A stretch of 16,375 bases of DNA from Bacteroidales bacterium. GTDB taxonomy: Bacteria > Bacteroidota > Bacteroidia > Bacteroidales > UBA3663. The DNA lies in assembly GCA_017632695.1 (NCBI GenBank), contig JAGBQS010000303.1:1-16375 (forward strand). Reading direction: 5' to 3'. A model generated the notes under the pieces. That model ran no database searches and was not told where the DNA came from. It was given only the letters and a program-made list of their open reading frames with translations. Shown here piece after piece: positions 1 through 7,442 of the stretch (its first letter is position 1; every line of letters begins with the position of its first letter). A program made the translations under genes and the position numbers.

Positions 1-1631
1 CCGGCTTCAGCACGCATCCTTGCCCACTTGCTGGTTTTCGGATCACCGTTGGCCCATTCAATCAGATCGAGCACATCCTGAATGTATGCATCCATCTGGC
101 TGAGCGGAATACCGCCCTGCTGACCCTGTCCACCCACCGACGAGTTCTGACATGGAACGCCAGCTGCCAATACGGGCAACGGACGTGCACCCAGATCCTC
201 GCACAGTTGGAAATACTCATAGTATCCCAAACCGACCGTCTGATGATAGTGCCAGATGTTGAAATCGGGCTTGCGGCTTTCGAGCGGTCCAACGGTATTC
301 TTCCACTTATATATATTATCGATGCCATTGCCGTGGCTGGCACAACCGCCCGGGAAGCGGATAAACTGCGGATGCAGCGCCTCCAAAGCTTCAGCCAGAT
401 CGCGACGCATACCATTCTTGCGACCCTTGTATGTATCCTGCGGAAAGAGGCTCACAAAATCAATGTTGTACGTACCTTCTCCCTGCGGGACAATCACCAG
501 GCGGGCATCTGCAGCATCGGCCTTGGCTTTCAGTGTAGCCTTGACCTGCTTCCAACGTTGCCCTTTGGGCAGGGCGACTTTTGTCTCGGCCAACACCTTA
601 CCCGACTTATCGGTCAGTTTTACCAGGAGTGCTGTATTCTTGCCTTCTGGCACACGGCCGAAGAGCGAGAGGTCATATTTGGCATTTTTATGGAGCGTAA
701 TACCATCCCATCCGGCATTGCTGAACGAGCCTTTCTTGTCCTTTGCTTTCAGGACTGCATAATGAGGATTATTCTCGTGAATGGGGTTCTCAGTTGAAAT
801 GCTGAAATCCAGCCGGCTCACTTCCCAGCACATTTCTGGCTTCCAGTCGCGACTATCCTTCGACGAATACTCAAAATCTCGATTTTGAATAAGTTCAGCA
901 TACAAACCGCCATCGGCAGCGTAGTTGATATCCTCAAAAAAGATTCCGATGAGCTTGTCCGAAATGGCTTTCTGGCCCTCAGTCTGCACCCGGATGGCAA
1001 TCTCCTGTGAAGTCAGGTTGGAGAATCGGCCACGCTTATCATCCACAGCCCGTTCTGCGTTCTGCATGCCTTTCACCTGCTGCAACTGCCAGGCGATAAT
1101 CAGTTCGTTAACTATGCTCCATGCCACGCGGTGTACCTGTCCGCGAACCTCGCCGCTGAAAGGCAGGTCTAATGTCTGCGTGTTCTGAATGGACGCTACC
1201 GGTGCCCGATGGTTGAAATCGTCAAGCAGCCTGGCTGTACCGGCTTTCTCACCGGGCAGCGCGTAATAATCCTGCGGATGCCACAGATAAAGATTGTCGC
1301 TATAAGTGTAGGCAACCACGCTTTCCTGCTCGTTGACTCTCCATGTAGCCTCCCAGCGCATACGCGAGGTGTTGTACGACACACAGGGGTCGATCATACG
1401 TTTCTGGGGCCCCCATGTGCCGTAATCACTCTTTACGGGAGCCCATTCGGGACCGATTTCCTGCCAGTTCTGGAGGTCGGTACTCCAGGCAAAATGCAGA
1501 CCGTTGCGTCCACCGTTCTTGGTAGTAGCATAAGTGAACAGCCAGGCACTGTCTGCCTGTGCTGTAGGCACGTACTGGGCAAATGCATCGAGCATGGCCC
1601 CCATAGTCAATAAGGTAAGAAAGATTCGCAT
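1..1631 (-). CDS. GH51 alpha-L-arabinofuranosidase, secreted (C-terminus cut by window edge)
   Basis: Translating the minus strand from the ATG at 1631 gives 543 codons with no stop, so the gene runs off the left edge. Residues 1-18 form a signal peptide ending AFA-Q. Residues about 25-130 resemble the first blades of a GH43 beta-propeller (SAWLFTY, GLHFAWSTD, IDP at 80-82). Residues about 210-255 (IGIFFEDINYAADGGLYAEL) begin the GH51 barrel. Residues about 270-395 look like an inserted CBM4/9-type sugar-binding domain. The barrel resumes with FIRFPGGCASHG at 423-434. The family removes terminal arabinose from arabinan or arabinoxylan, here probably in the periplasm or on the surface. The acid/base and nucleophile glutamates should lie beyond the edge, so activity cannot be judged. 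I see no promoter of its own. It starts 58 bp after the tadA stop, with a heptamer repeat between them. Confidence 0.88.
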   Translation of the reverse strand, partial: MRIFLTLLTMGAMLDAFAQYVPTAQADSAWLFTYATTKNGGRNGLHFAWSTDLQNWQEIGPEWAPVKSDYGTWGPQKRMIDPCVSYNTSRMRWEATWRVNEQESVVAYTYSDNLYLWHPQDYYALPGEKAGTARLLDDFNHRAPVASIQNTQTLDLPFSGEVRGQVHRVAWSIVNELIIAWQLQQVKGMQNAERAVDDKRGRFSNLTSQEIAIRVQTEGQKAISDKLIGIFFEDINYAADGGLYAELIQNRDFEYSSKDSRDWKPEMCWEVSRLDFSISTENPIHENNPHYAVLKAKDKKGSFSNAGWDGITLHKNAKYDLSLFGRVPEGKNTALLVKLTDKSGKVLAETKVALPKGQRWKQVKATLKAKADAADARLVIVPQGEGTYNIDFVSLFPQDTYKGRKNGMRRDLAEALEALHPQFIRFPGGCASHGNGIDNIYKWKNTVGPLESRKPDFNIWHYHQTVGLGYYEYFQLCEDLGARPLPVLAAGVPCQNSSVGGQGQQGGIPLSQMDAYIQDVLDLIEWANGDPKTSKWARMRAEA

Positions 1632-1650
1632 AGGTTGTTCGTTTATTTAA

Positions 1651-1685
1651 TAAAGAGTAAAGTTTAAAGTGTAAAGAGTAAAGAA
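1651..1685. repeat. Degenerate GTAAAG heptamer repeat, about 5 units
   Basis: From 1649, units of exactly 7 bp follow each other: AATAAAG, AGTAAAG, TTTAAAG, TGTAAAG, AGTAAAG, then AA. The array fills nearly all the gap between the tadA stop and the GH51 start, so it would lie in the 5' leader of the GH51 message. It has the same unit, orientation and AA ending as the larger array at the right end of the window. Confidence 0.8.
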
Positions 1686-1689
1686 GATA

Positions 1690-2130
1690 TTAACGCTTCG
1701 ACTTAAAAAAGTCGGTAACGAGTTTTAGGCATTCGTCGGCTAACAGGCCTTCGGTAACCTGTGTCTTGGGATGCAACACACGGGGCGCATACAGCTGGTA
1801 TCCCCGACGCGGATCGGAGGCACCATACACAATGCGGCTCACCTGACTCCAGCCTAAGGCTCCGGCACACATGGCACAGGGTTCGAGCGTAACGTAAAGC
1901 GTACAGTCCTGTAAATACTTGCCACCCAGTGTTTCGGCCGCTGCCGTAATGGCCTGCATCTCGGCATGGGCGGTCACGTCATGCAGGGTTTCGGTCAGAT
2001 TGTGGGCACGAGCCACAATACGGTCACGGCATACCACAACCGCCCCGACAGGTATCTCGCCTGCCTCAAGGGCTGCCTTGGCTTCTTTCAGAGCTTCGCG
2101 CATGTAGCGTTCGTCGTTGTTCTGTTCCAT
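1690..2130 (-). CDS. tadA: tRNA-specific adenosine deaminase TadA
   Basis: This 146-residue cytoplasmic protein has the full cytidine/deoxycytidylate deaminase zinc site. HAE at 55-57 supplies the zinc ligand His55 and the proton-shuttle Glu57, and PCAMC at 84-88 supplies Cys85 and Cys88. Length and the N-terminal 'EALKEAKAALEAGEIPVGAVVV' style fit TadA, which converts adenosine 34 to inosine in the wobble position of tRNA-Arg(ACG). A guanine deaminase or other nucleoside deaminase of the same fold is the main alternative. I prefer TadA because of length and close overall similarity. The start lies 72 bp after the birA stop with no clear promoter between, so it may be transcribed with mrp-ansA-birA. 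Confidence 0.9.
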   Translation of the reverse strand: MEQNNDERYMREALKEAKAALEAGEIPVGAVVVCRDRIVARAHNLTETLHDVTAHAEMQAITAAAETLGGKYLQDCTLYVTLEPCAMCAGALGWSQVSRIVYGASDPRRGYQLYAPRVLHPKTQVTEGLLADECLKLVTDFFKSKR

Positions 2131-2202
2131 TCTGGGTTGGTTTATTTTTTCCTTTCAAAAAGTATCAGAATTGTTGCATTTGTATCCAAAACTCCACAAT
2201 CA

Positions 2203-2976
2203 TTACTCTTTTGTCACGCCGCATGGCAGCACAAACTTCACGTCCTTGAACCAATAGACGCGTTCGGACGGCAACTGTCCTGTCCGGTTATCGGCCGATG
2301 GCTGCAACCGTAACCGTCCATCAGGTTCGATGCCGGCTATGCTGGCCTGAAACGCCTCGCCGGTAGCAGCATCCACATACGGATAAAAACCTTTCCTTCG
2401 GTACAGTCGGCTCATGAACTCCTGATGAATCTGCTGGCGAGCAAGTTCCGGACAGGTACGCAACTGCCGGTAATAAGCCGTTATTTTGGCACAGACCTGT
2501 TCCATTACTTCCTGTGGCACATACTCCAGTCCGGTTTGCAGCTTTAGCGAAGTAGGATTGGGCGCAGACCCCACCCAACGGGTCTGGTTGACGTTGATGC
2601 CTACGCCCAGCACACTATGACTGATCCGGCTGCCCTGCAACTTGTGCTCGATGAGAATGCCGCAGATCTTACCTTCATTGACAAAGATATCGTTGGGCCA
2701 CTTGATGAGTCCATTCACCACATGTGCAACAGAAAGGGCGGTTATTTGGCTCAAAACGAACTGGTCACGGGGAGCCAGGAATTCGGGCTTCAGCAGAACG
2801 GAAAACGAAATATTCCGGTCCGGCTCAGCTTCCCAGGAATTGCCGGTCTGTCCGCGGCCAGCCGTTTGCCGGGTAGTCCAGACTACGGTTTCATCGGGAA
2901 ACTCCTCCCCTCGGTTCAGGGCATCGAGCAGCCAGGTATTGGTTGATCCGACCTCGTCCAAATGTATCTGATTCAT
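2203..2976 (-). CDS. birA: Biotin--[acetyl-CoA-carboxylase] ligase BirA
   Basis: The protein (257 residues) joins biotin to the lysine of biotin carboxyl carrier proteins through a biotinyl-AMP intermediate. Visible landmarks are EVGSTN at 8-13, the adenylate-binding loop GRGQTG at 40-45, KWPND at 92-96 with the biotin-contacting lysine, and GILIE at 106-110. A C-terminal SH3-like segment spans about 205-250. There is no N-terminal helix-turn-helix, so it should be a monofunctional ligase and not a biotin-operon repressor. The frame stays open upstream to 3174, but the ATG at 2976 is chosen: it overlaps the ansA stop as ATGA and places EVGSTN where the family expects it. Translational coupling to ansA is likely. 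Confidence 0.92.
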   Translation of the reverse strand: MNQIHLDEVGSTNTWLLDALNRGEEFPDETVVWTTRQTAGRGQTGNSWEAEPDRNISFSVLLKPEFLAPRDQFVLSQITALSVAHVVNGLIKWPNDIFVNEGKICGILIEHKLQGSRISHSVLGVGINVNQTRWVGSAPNPTSLKLQTGLEYVPQEVMEQVCAKITAYYRQLRTCPELARQQIHQEFMSRLYRRKGFYPYVDAATGEAFQASIAGIEPDGRLRLQPSADNRTGQLPSERVYWFKDVKFVLPCGVTKE

Positions 2977-4025
2977 CGTGGTTCTGTCAGTTCGCCGGCA
3001 ATGGACTGAAGCATGTGCTGCTTCACCTCGTCGGGTGTCATCCCCTGCCCCAGCAGGAACATCAGTTTGGTCATAGTTGCCTCGGTTGTCATGTCGCCCG
3101 AACCGGTCACTCCCGCCTGTATCAGCTGGTTTCCGGTATCGTAAATATCCATCTCGACCGTTCCACCAATACATTGGGTGACGTTCACAATGACAATTCC
3201 GCGGGCTATTGCCGATTTTATCTCACTGAGAAACCAGGAAGCGGTGGTGGCATTACCCGTACCGAACGTTTCGAGCACCACGCCCTTCAGCCCCGGAATA
3301 GTCAGCATGGCGTGCACAATGTGCTGCGGTATACCCGGATACAATTTGAGCATCACCACGTCGGTACAGAAATCGTAATACGGCGTGAGGTGCTCTGTGC
3401 GCATGTTGTAATGAATGTGGTGATGGGCGTAGGTAATGTGGATGCCGATATCGGCCAAAGCCGGATAATTGGGCGAATGAAAGGCATTACACTCTTCGGC
3501 ACTCAGTTTTTTGGAACGGTTGCCGCGCAGCAGTTTGGTCTGGAAATACACACAGACCTCGGGCACCATGGGCTGGCCGATCTTGTCGCGTGCTGCAGCC
3601 ATCTCGATGGCAGTGATGAGGTTTTCCTTACCATCGGTGCGCAAGATACCTATAGGCAACTGAGACCCAGTCAGAATAACCGGTTTCTGCAGGTTCTGCA
3701 GCATGAAACTGAGTGCCGAGGCTGTATAGGCCATCGTATCAGTTCCGTGCAGCACCACAAATCCGTCGTAGTCCATGTAACCGTCTACAATGGTATGGGC
3801 AATCTGCGCCCAATGGTGAGGCTCGATGTTCGACGAGTCGATGGGTGGATTGAACTGCACGGTATCGTAATCGACGGCTATCTGCTCCAACTCGGGCACA
3901 TGTTTAGCCAAATGGGTAAAATCAAGCGGCTCGTGCGCACCCGTCTTGGGGTTCTGCACCATGCCGATGGTTCCACCCGTGTAGATAATCAGTACTTTGG
4001 GTTTCCGGTCGGGGTTATTTGCCAT
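2973..4025 (-). CDS. ansA: Type I (cytoplasmic) L-asparaginase AnsA
   Basis: This 350-residue enzyme hydrolyses asparagine to aspartate and ammonia. Counting from the ATG at 4025, the nucleophile threonine lies in YTGGTI (15-20). The second catalytic segment is HGTDT (93-97), with the Thr-Asp pair. ILTGSQLPIG and RTDGKENL follow as in AnsA-type enzymes. No signal peptide is present, which fits the low-affinity cytoplasmic type I. An ATG at 4061 would add 12 residues. I chose 4025 because conserved sequence begins directly after it and it overlaps the mrp stop by only 11 bp instead of 47. The 3' end overlaps birA by 4 bp. It is the middle gene of a tight mrp-ansA-birA unit. Confidence 0.93.
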   Translation of the reverse strand: MANNPDRKPKVLIIYTGGTIGMVQNPKTGAHEPLDFTHLAKHVPELEQIAVDYDTVQFNPPIDSSNIEPHHWAQIAHTIVDGYMDYDGFVVLHGTDTMAYTASALSFMLQNLQKPVILTGSQLPIGILRTDGKENLITAIEMAAARDKIGQPMVPEVCVYFQTKLLRGNRSKKLSAEECNAFHSPNYPALADIGIHITYAHHHIHYNMRTEHLTPYYDFCTDVVMLKLYPGIPQHIVHAMLTIPGLKGVVLETFGTGNATTASWFLSEIKSAIARGIVIVNVTQCIGGTVEMDIYDTGNQLIQAGVTGSGDMTTEATMTKLMFLLGQGMTPDEVKQHMLQSIAGELTEPR

Positions 4026-5127
4026 CGACCTGAACACGGTTTGTCTTGGGTTTATTTGCATTACGAAGATTAGTTTGCGTCACAACAGACTGTGCCAGAC
4101 TCAGGAACGACTGACCTACCATCGAATCGTAGTTCATCACAATAGGAGAACCCTGATCGCCACTCTCGCAGATACCCTGTACAACCGGGATCTGTGCCAA
4201 AAGCGGTACGTTCAACTCGTCGGCCAGCTGCTTGACTCCCTCCTTGCCGAACAGGTAGTAGCGGTTTTGGGGAAGTTCGGCCGGTGTGAACCAGGCCATA
4301 TTCTCGACCAGTCCCAACACAGGCACATTGATCTTCTCGTTCTTGAACATATCGATTCCCTTGCGGGCATCGGCCAAAGCCACTTGCTGAGGTGAAGATA
4401 CCACTACGGCACCCGTCAGGGCTACCGTCTGCACAACTGTGAGATGAATGTCGGAGGTTCCGGGAGGCATGTCGATAAGCAGATAGTCAAGTTCGCCCCA
4501 TTCGGCATCACCTATCAGCTGCTTGATGGCACTGGAAGCCATGCTGCCTCGCCAGATGGTGGCATTGTTAGGATCCACAAAGAAACCGACGCTAAGCAGT
4601 TTGACCCCATACTTTTCGGCAGGAATGAGCAAATCGCGCCCCTCAATGCGCTCGGCTGTTGGCTGGAAATCCTCCAGTTGGAACATCTTGGGCATGGACG
4701 GGCCGAATACATCGGCATCCAGCAAGCCGACCTTGTAGCCCAGCATAGCCAACCCGACAGCCAGATTAGCGCTCACCGTGCTCTTGCCGACTCCACCTTT
4801 GCCGGATGCGACGGCGATGATATTCTTGACCTGTGGCAGAAGCTTGTCTGGTTCCGGGCGAGGTGACTGACGGGCTGCGGTCCTGATCTCAACTTCTACG
4901 GGCTCACCTGCCTGCTGACAGGCATATCGGATGTTGGCTTCGGCGGCTTTGACCACCGATTTTAGGAAAGGATCACTCTCCTTTTCGAAAACCAGCGTAA
5001 AACTAACCTTCGGTCCTGCTATGCGGATGTCGCCCTGCAACATCCGGCTTTCGATCAGGTTCTTCTTGGTTCCCGGATAAATAACTTGCGCCAAAGCGTC
5101 CTGAATCAGTTTCGGATATAATGCCAT
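4015..5127 (-). CDS. mrp: Mrp/NBP35-family iron-sulfur cluster carrier ATPase
   Basis: This 370-residue protein has an N-terminal MIP18/DUF59-like domain (about 1-85), a short linker, and a deviant Walker A P-loop ATPase domain. GKGGVGKST lies at 109-117, LLDADVFGPSMPKM at 135-148, and LLIDMPPGTSD (Walker B region) at 216-226. The family binds and transfers Fe-S clusters to apo-proteins in the cytoplasm. The segment after VENM (about 274-294) reads AWFTPAELPQNRYYLFG. The CxxC pair found there in many Mrp proteins, such as that of E. coli, is missing. It is the first gene of the unit that continues into ansA and birA. Confidence 0.93.
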   Translation of the reverse strand: MALYPKLIQDALAQVIYPGTKKNLIESRMLQGDIRIAGPKVSFTLVFEKESDPFLKSVVKAAEANIRYACQQAGEPVEVEIRTAARQSPRPEPDKLLPQVKNIIAVASGKGGVGKSTVSANLAVGLAMLGYKVGLLDADVFGPSMPKMFQLEDFQPTAERIEGRDLLIPAEKYGVKLLSVGFFVDPNNATIWRGSMASSAIKQLIGDAEWGELDYLLIDMPPGTSDIHLTVVQTVALTGAVVVSSPQQVALADARKGIDMFKNEKINVPVLGLVENMAWFTPAELPQNRYYLFGKEGVKQLADELNVPLLAQIPVVQGICESGDQGSPIVMNYDSMVGQSFLSLAQSVVTQTNLRNANKPKTNRVQVDGK

Positions 5128-5199
5128 ATTATTTTTGCTAACTTAGTAATCTGATATATTATGACGGAATGCAATCCATTTACATGCATTTATCGGGTG

Positions 5200-5231
5200 C
5201 AAATGTACGAAAAAAAACTCATATCGCCAAA
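5200..5231 (-). promoter_or_regulatory. Bacteroidota-type promoter for mrp-ansA-birA
   Basis: On the minus strand, TTTG (5231-5228) is followed after exactly 20 nt by TACATTTG (5207-5200). This matches the Bacteroidota -33/-7 consensus TTTG-N(19-21)-TAnnTTTG. It lies about 70 bp upstream of the mrp ATG. Confidence 0.75.
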
Positions 5232-5267
5232 AAGTTGCAGCTATTTGTCGAATAAATTGTTTTTTTC

Positions 5268-5299
5268 TTTGGCCAAGTCAATTATTTTGTTCATCTTTG
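5268..5299 (+). promoter_or_regulatory. Bacteroidota-type promoter for the HAD-PAP2 phosphatase operon
   Basis: TTTG (5268-5271), a 20-nt spacer and CATCTTTG (5292-5299) match the Bacteroidota consensus except for the first T of the -7 box. It lies 77 bp upstream of the HAD gene and diverges from the mrp promoter. No other structure stands out in the AT-rich gap 5128-5375. Confidence 0.6.
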
Positions 5300-5375
5300 C
5301 ACGTTGAAAAACAGACTTATTGTCGAGAAGGAAATTCATAATATCCCATCACTGAAACAAACTATTTATTAACTA

Positions 5376-6452
5376 ATGAAAAGAATCTTTAATCTGTGTG
5401 TGATTGCCGCCTTCCTCCTATGCGGCATTTGCATGTTTTCAGCATGCTCAAATGACGATGATCCGTCTCCGAAGGATTATTTCCCTTCGTGGAACAAGTG
5501 CGATGCCCTGACTGCCCTGCAGGAATTTGTGGAAGACGTTACTGACCCTAAATCGGCTAACTTCATCAGCGAGGAGGACCGTATTGCTACCTTCGACATG
5601 GACGGCACCTTTGTGGGCGAACTCTACCCTACCTATTTTGAATATAACCTGCTGGAATGCCGCGTGCTGGACGATGCTACCTACAAGGACCAGGCTCCGG
5701 AGGACGTAAAAGAAGCCGCCCAGGCAATCCGCAGTTTTGTACGCAACCATCAGGCACTGCCGGACCATTTCGATATGATCCACGCACGCGCTGCCGCCAA
5801 AGCTTATGCCGGTATGACCATCGCTCAGTTTGATACCTATGTAAAGGCTTATGCCGACCAGCCTGCTAACGGGTTCCAAGGCATGACCTACGGACAGAGC
5901 TTCTACCAGCCTATGCTGGAGGTCTTCGACTACCTGAAAGCCAAGGGCTTTACCTACTATGTGGTTTCTGGCTCCGACCGCTTTATCTGTCGCGCGCTTG
6001 TCGAACCCATCGGGATTGCTCCGAACCGCGTCATCGGTATGGACGTGAAACTTGTATCAAGCAGTCAGGGCGAGGAAGCCGGCGTTAACTACACCATGAG
6101 CCAGCAGGAAGACATTGTCCGGACAGACGAACTGATCATCAAAAACCTGAAAACAAATAAAGTGCTTCAGATATCACAGGAAATCGGCAAGGTACCCGTT
6201 CTTTCGTTCGGTAACAGCAGCGGTGACTGTGCCATGCACAACTTCTGCCTTAGCAACAGCAAGCACCGCAGTGCCGCTTTCATGCTGATTGCCGATGATG
6301 ATGAACGCGACCATGCCAACCGCGAAAAAGCACTCTCTTTGGCCGAACGCTGGCATGAAGCCGGTTATCACGTCATTTCAATGAAGGATGATTTCCGGAC
6401 CATTTATGCCGATGGCGTACAGAAAACAGAGTTCTCATTCCCTGACAATTAA
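5376..6452 (+). CDS. HAD-superfamily phosphatase, probable surface lipoprotein
   Basis: This 358-residue protein has a hydrophobic signal segment (4-20) ending in a lipobox, FSAC, with Cys24 as the lipid site. SNDDD follows directly and resembles the Bacteroidota surface-export signal for lipoproteins. The HAD core shows motif I DMDGT (74-78, nucleophile Asp74 and acid/base Asp76), motif II VVSGSD (196-201), a candidate motif III lysine near 262-272, and motif IV GNSSGD (279-284). A helical cap lies between motifs I and II, as in the phosphoserine-phosphatase-like group. The family hydrolyses small phosphomonoesters; the substrate cannot be read from the sequence. The PAP2 gene starts 11 bp downstream, so the two likely act together on extracytoplasmic phosphate esters. 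Confidence 0.85.
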   Translation: MKRIFNLCVIAAFLLCGICMFSACSNDDDPSPKDYFPSWNKCDALTALQEFVEDVTDPKSANFISEEDRIATFDMDGTFVGELYPTYFEYNLLECRVLDDATYKDQAPEDVKEAAQAIRSFVRNHQALPDHFDMIHARAAAKAYAGMTIAQFDTYVKAYADQPANGFQGMTYGQSFYQPMLEVFDYLKAKGFTYYVVSGSDRFICRALVEPIGIAPNRVIGMDVKLVSSSQGEEAGVNYTMSQQEDIVRTDELIIKNLKTNKVLQISQEIGKVPVLSFGNSSGDCAMHNFCLSNSKHRSAAFMLIADDDERDHANREKALSLAERWHEAGYHVISMKDDFRTIYADGVQKTEFSFPDN

Positions 6453-6463
6453 TAATAACCGTT

Positions 6464-7321
6464 ATGAAAAAGACATTCTCACTGCTAACCCTCAGCCTGC
6501 TGATGCTGGGGACAGCCATTGCACAAGAGGTGCCCGTTGTTGAAGCCTACTTTACTACAGCCGAAATGCCCGACATGAAACTCTTCATGCCAGGTCCTCC
6601 CGACAGTACTTCGGTGGCCTTTGCCAACGATGTGAACCGATACTTCTGGGGCAAGGAAATGCGCAACGATCCGGAACGTGCCGCCCAGGCCAAACGCGAT
6701 GCAGTTTACGGACTGGAAACTATCCTCACTGAATACGAGGAGGCCTTCGGCATGAAAATCACCAAAGAGGATACACCTGAGATTTACAAAGTGCTGTTGG
6801 ACGGCACCGCTACCTGCGACAGTATCTGCACATTACCTAAAACGTACTATGGACGTACCCGTCCGTTTATCCGCTTTAACGAGCACACGCTGGCTCCCGA
6901 ACTGGAAGGCGAACTGAATCCTCACAAATCGTTCCCCTCTGGACATACGCTGCTGGGATGGAGTTCTGCCCTGCTGATGATGGAAATCAACCCTGCACGT
7001 GCCAACGAAATCCTTGCCCGCGGTTACCGCTATGGCGAGAACCGTGTTGTGGTAGGCGCCCATTGGCAAAGCGATACGGATGCTGCCCGCATGATTGCTG
7101 CTGTGGCCTATGCCCGACTGCATACCAGCGAGCGTTTTCTGGAACAGATGCGGAAAGCGCGTGAAGAATTCCAGCGTCTCACCTCAACTCCTACATCGGT
7201 TCGGCAGACCGTCAGCCAGACCTCAGACGACTCCGTTATATACGACCTTGCCGGACGCCCTCAAACAGAGTCCCGTCAGCATGTTTATATACAAGGCGGA
7301 CAGAAAAAACTTGTGAAATAA
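6464..7321 (+). CDS. PAP2-family (class A-like) acid phosphatase, exported
   Basis: This 285-residue protein has a signal peptide (1-20, ending AIA-Q). All three PAP2 signature motifs are present: KX6RP as K126 to R133-P134, PSGH at 158-161, and RX5HX3D as R194, H200 and D204. There are no further membrane spans, so this is a soluble periplasmic or secreted non-specific acid phosphatase of the PhoN type and not a membrane lipid phosphatase. Residues about 257-285 (IYDLAGRP to QKKLVK) form a separate tail. It resembles the short C-terminal tails on exported Bacteroidales proteins and possibly a type IX secretion signal. It is co-transcribed with the HAD lipoprotein and converges on trmB. Confidence 0.9.
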   Translation: MKKTFSLLTLSLLMLGTAIAQEVPVVEAYFTTAEMPDMKLFMPGPPDSTSVAFANDVNRYFWGKEMRNDPERAAQAKRDAVYGLETILTEYEEAFGMKITKEDTPEIYKVLLDGTATCDSICTLPKTYYGRTRPFIRFNEHTLAPELEGELNPHKSFPSGHTLLGWSSALLMMEINPARANEILARGYRYGENRVVVGAHWQSDTDAARMIAAVAYARLHTSERFLEQMRKAREEFQRLTSTPTSVRQTVSQTSDDSVIYDLAGRPQTESRQHVYIQGGQKKLVK

Positions 7322-7361
7322 ACAGATTTTGACGGAACTGCCTACAAAGGGCCTTCAGCTC

Positions 7362-7404
7362 AAAAAAATCCATCTTCAGGCATTTTGCTCTTGAAGATGG
7401 ATTT
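7362..7404 (-). terminator. Rho-independent terminator after htpG-trmB
   Basis: A perfect 13-bp stem, AAATCCATCTTCA (7366-7378) with TGAAGATGGATTT (7392-7404), closes a 13-nt loop. Read on the minus strand, the 3' arm merges into a run of seven T (7368-7362), the classic form. On the plus strand no T-run follows, so it is a weaker stop for the convergent PAP2 gene. Confidence 0.85.
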
Positions 7405-7442
7405 ATCAGTTTCGTATCATACGGTTTCAGAACCGTACAGGC

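Noticed and set aside
207..797. Overlapping + strand frames at 207-797 and 256-762
   Set aside because: Both are antisense to the continuous GH51 frame, which shows recognisable domains throughout.
1..1631. A frameshift or two genes in the GH51 region
   Set aside because: Codon-by-codon reading from 1631 to the window edge shows one uninterrupted frame, and the N-terminal module is in frame with the GH51 domain.
2977..3174. Longer birA start at 3174
   Set aside because: It would overlap ansA by about 200 bp and add residues unlike any ligase. The ATG at 2976 overlaps the ansA stop and begins the conserved region.
2943..4073. A 376-codon open frame antisense to ansA
   Set aside because: It is a mirror of a clearly conserved enzyme gene, has no family features, and is kept open by the codon bias of the real gene.
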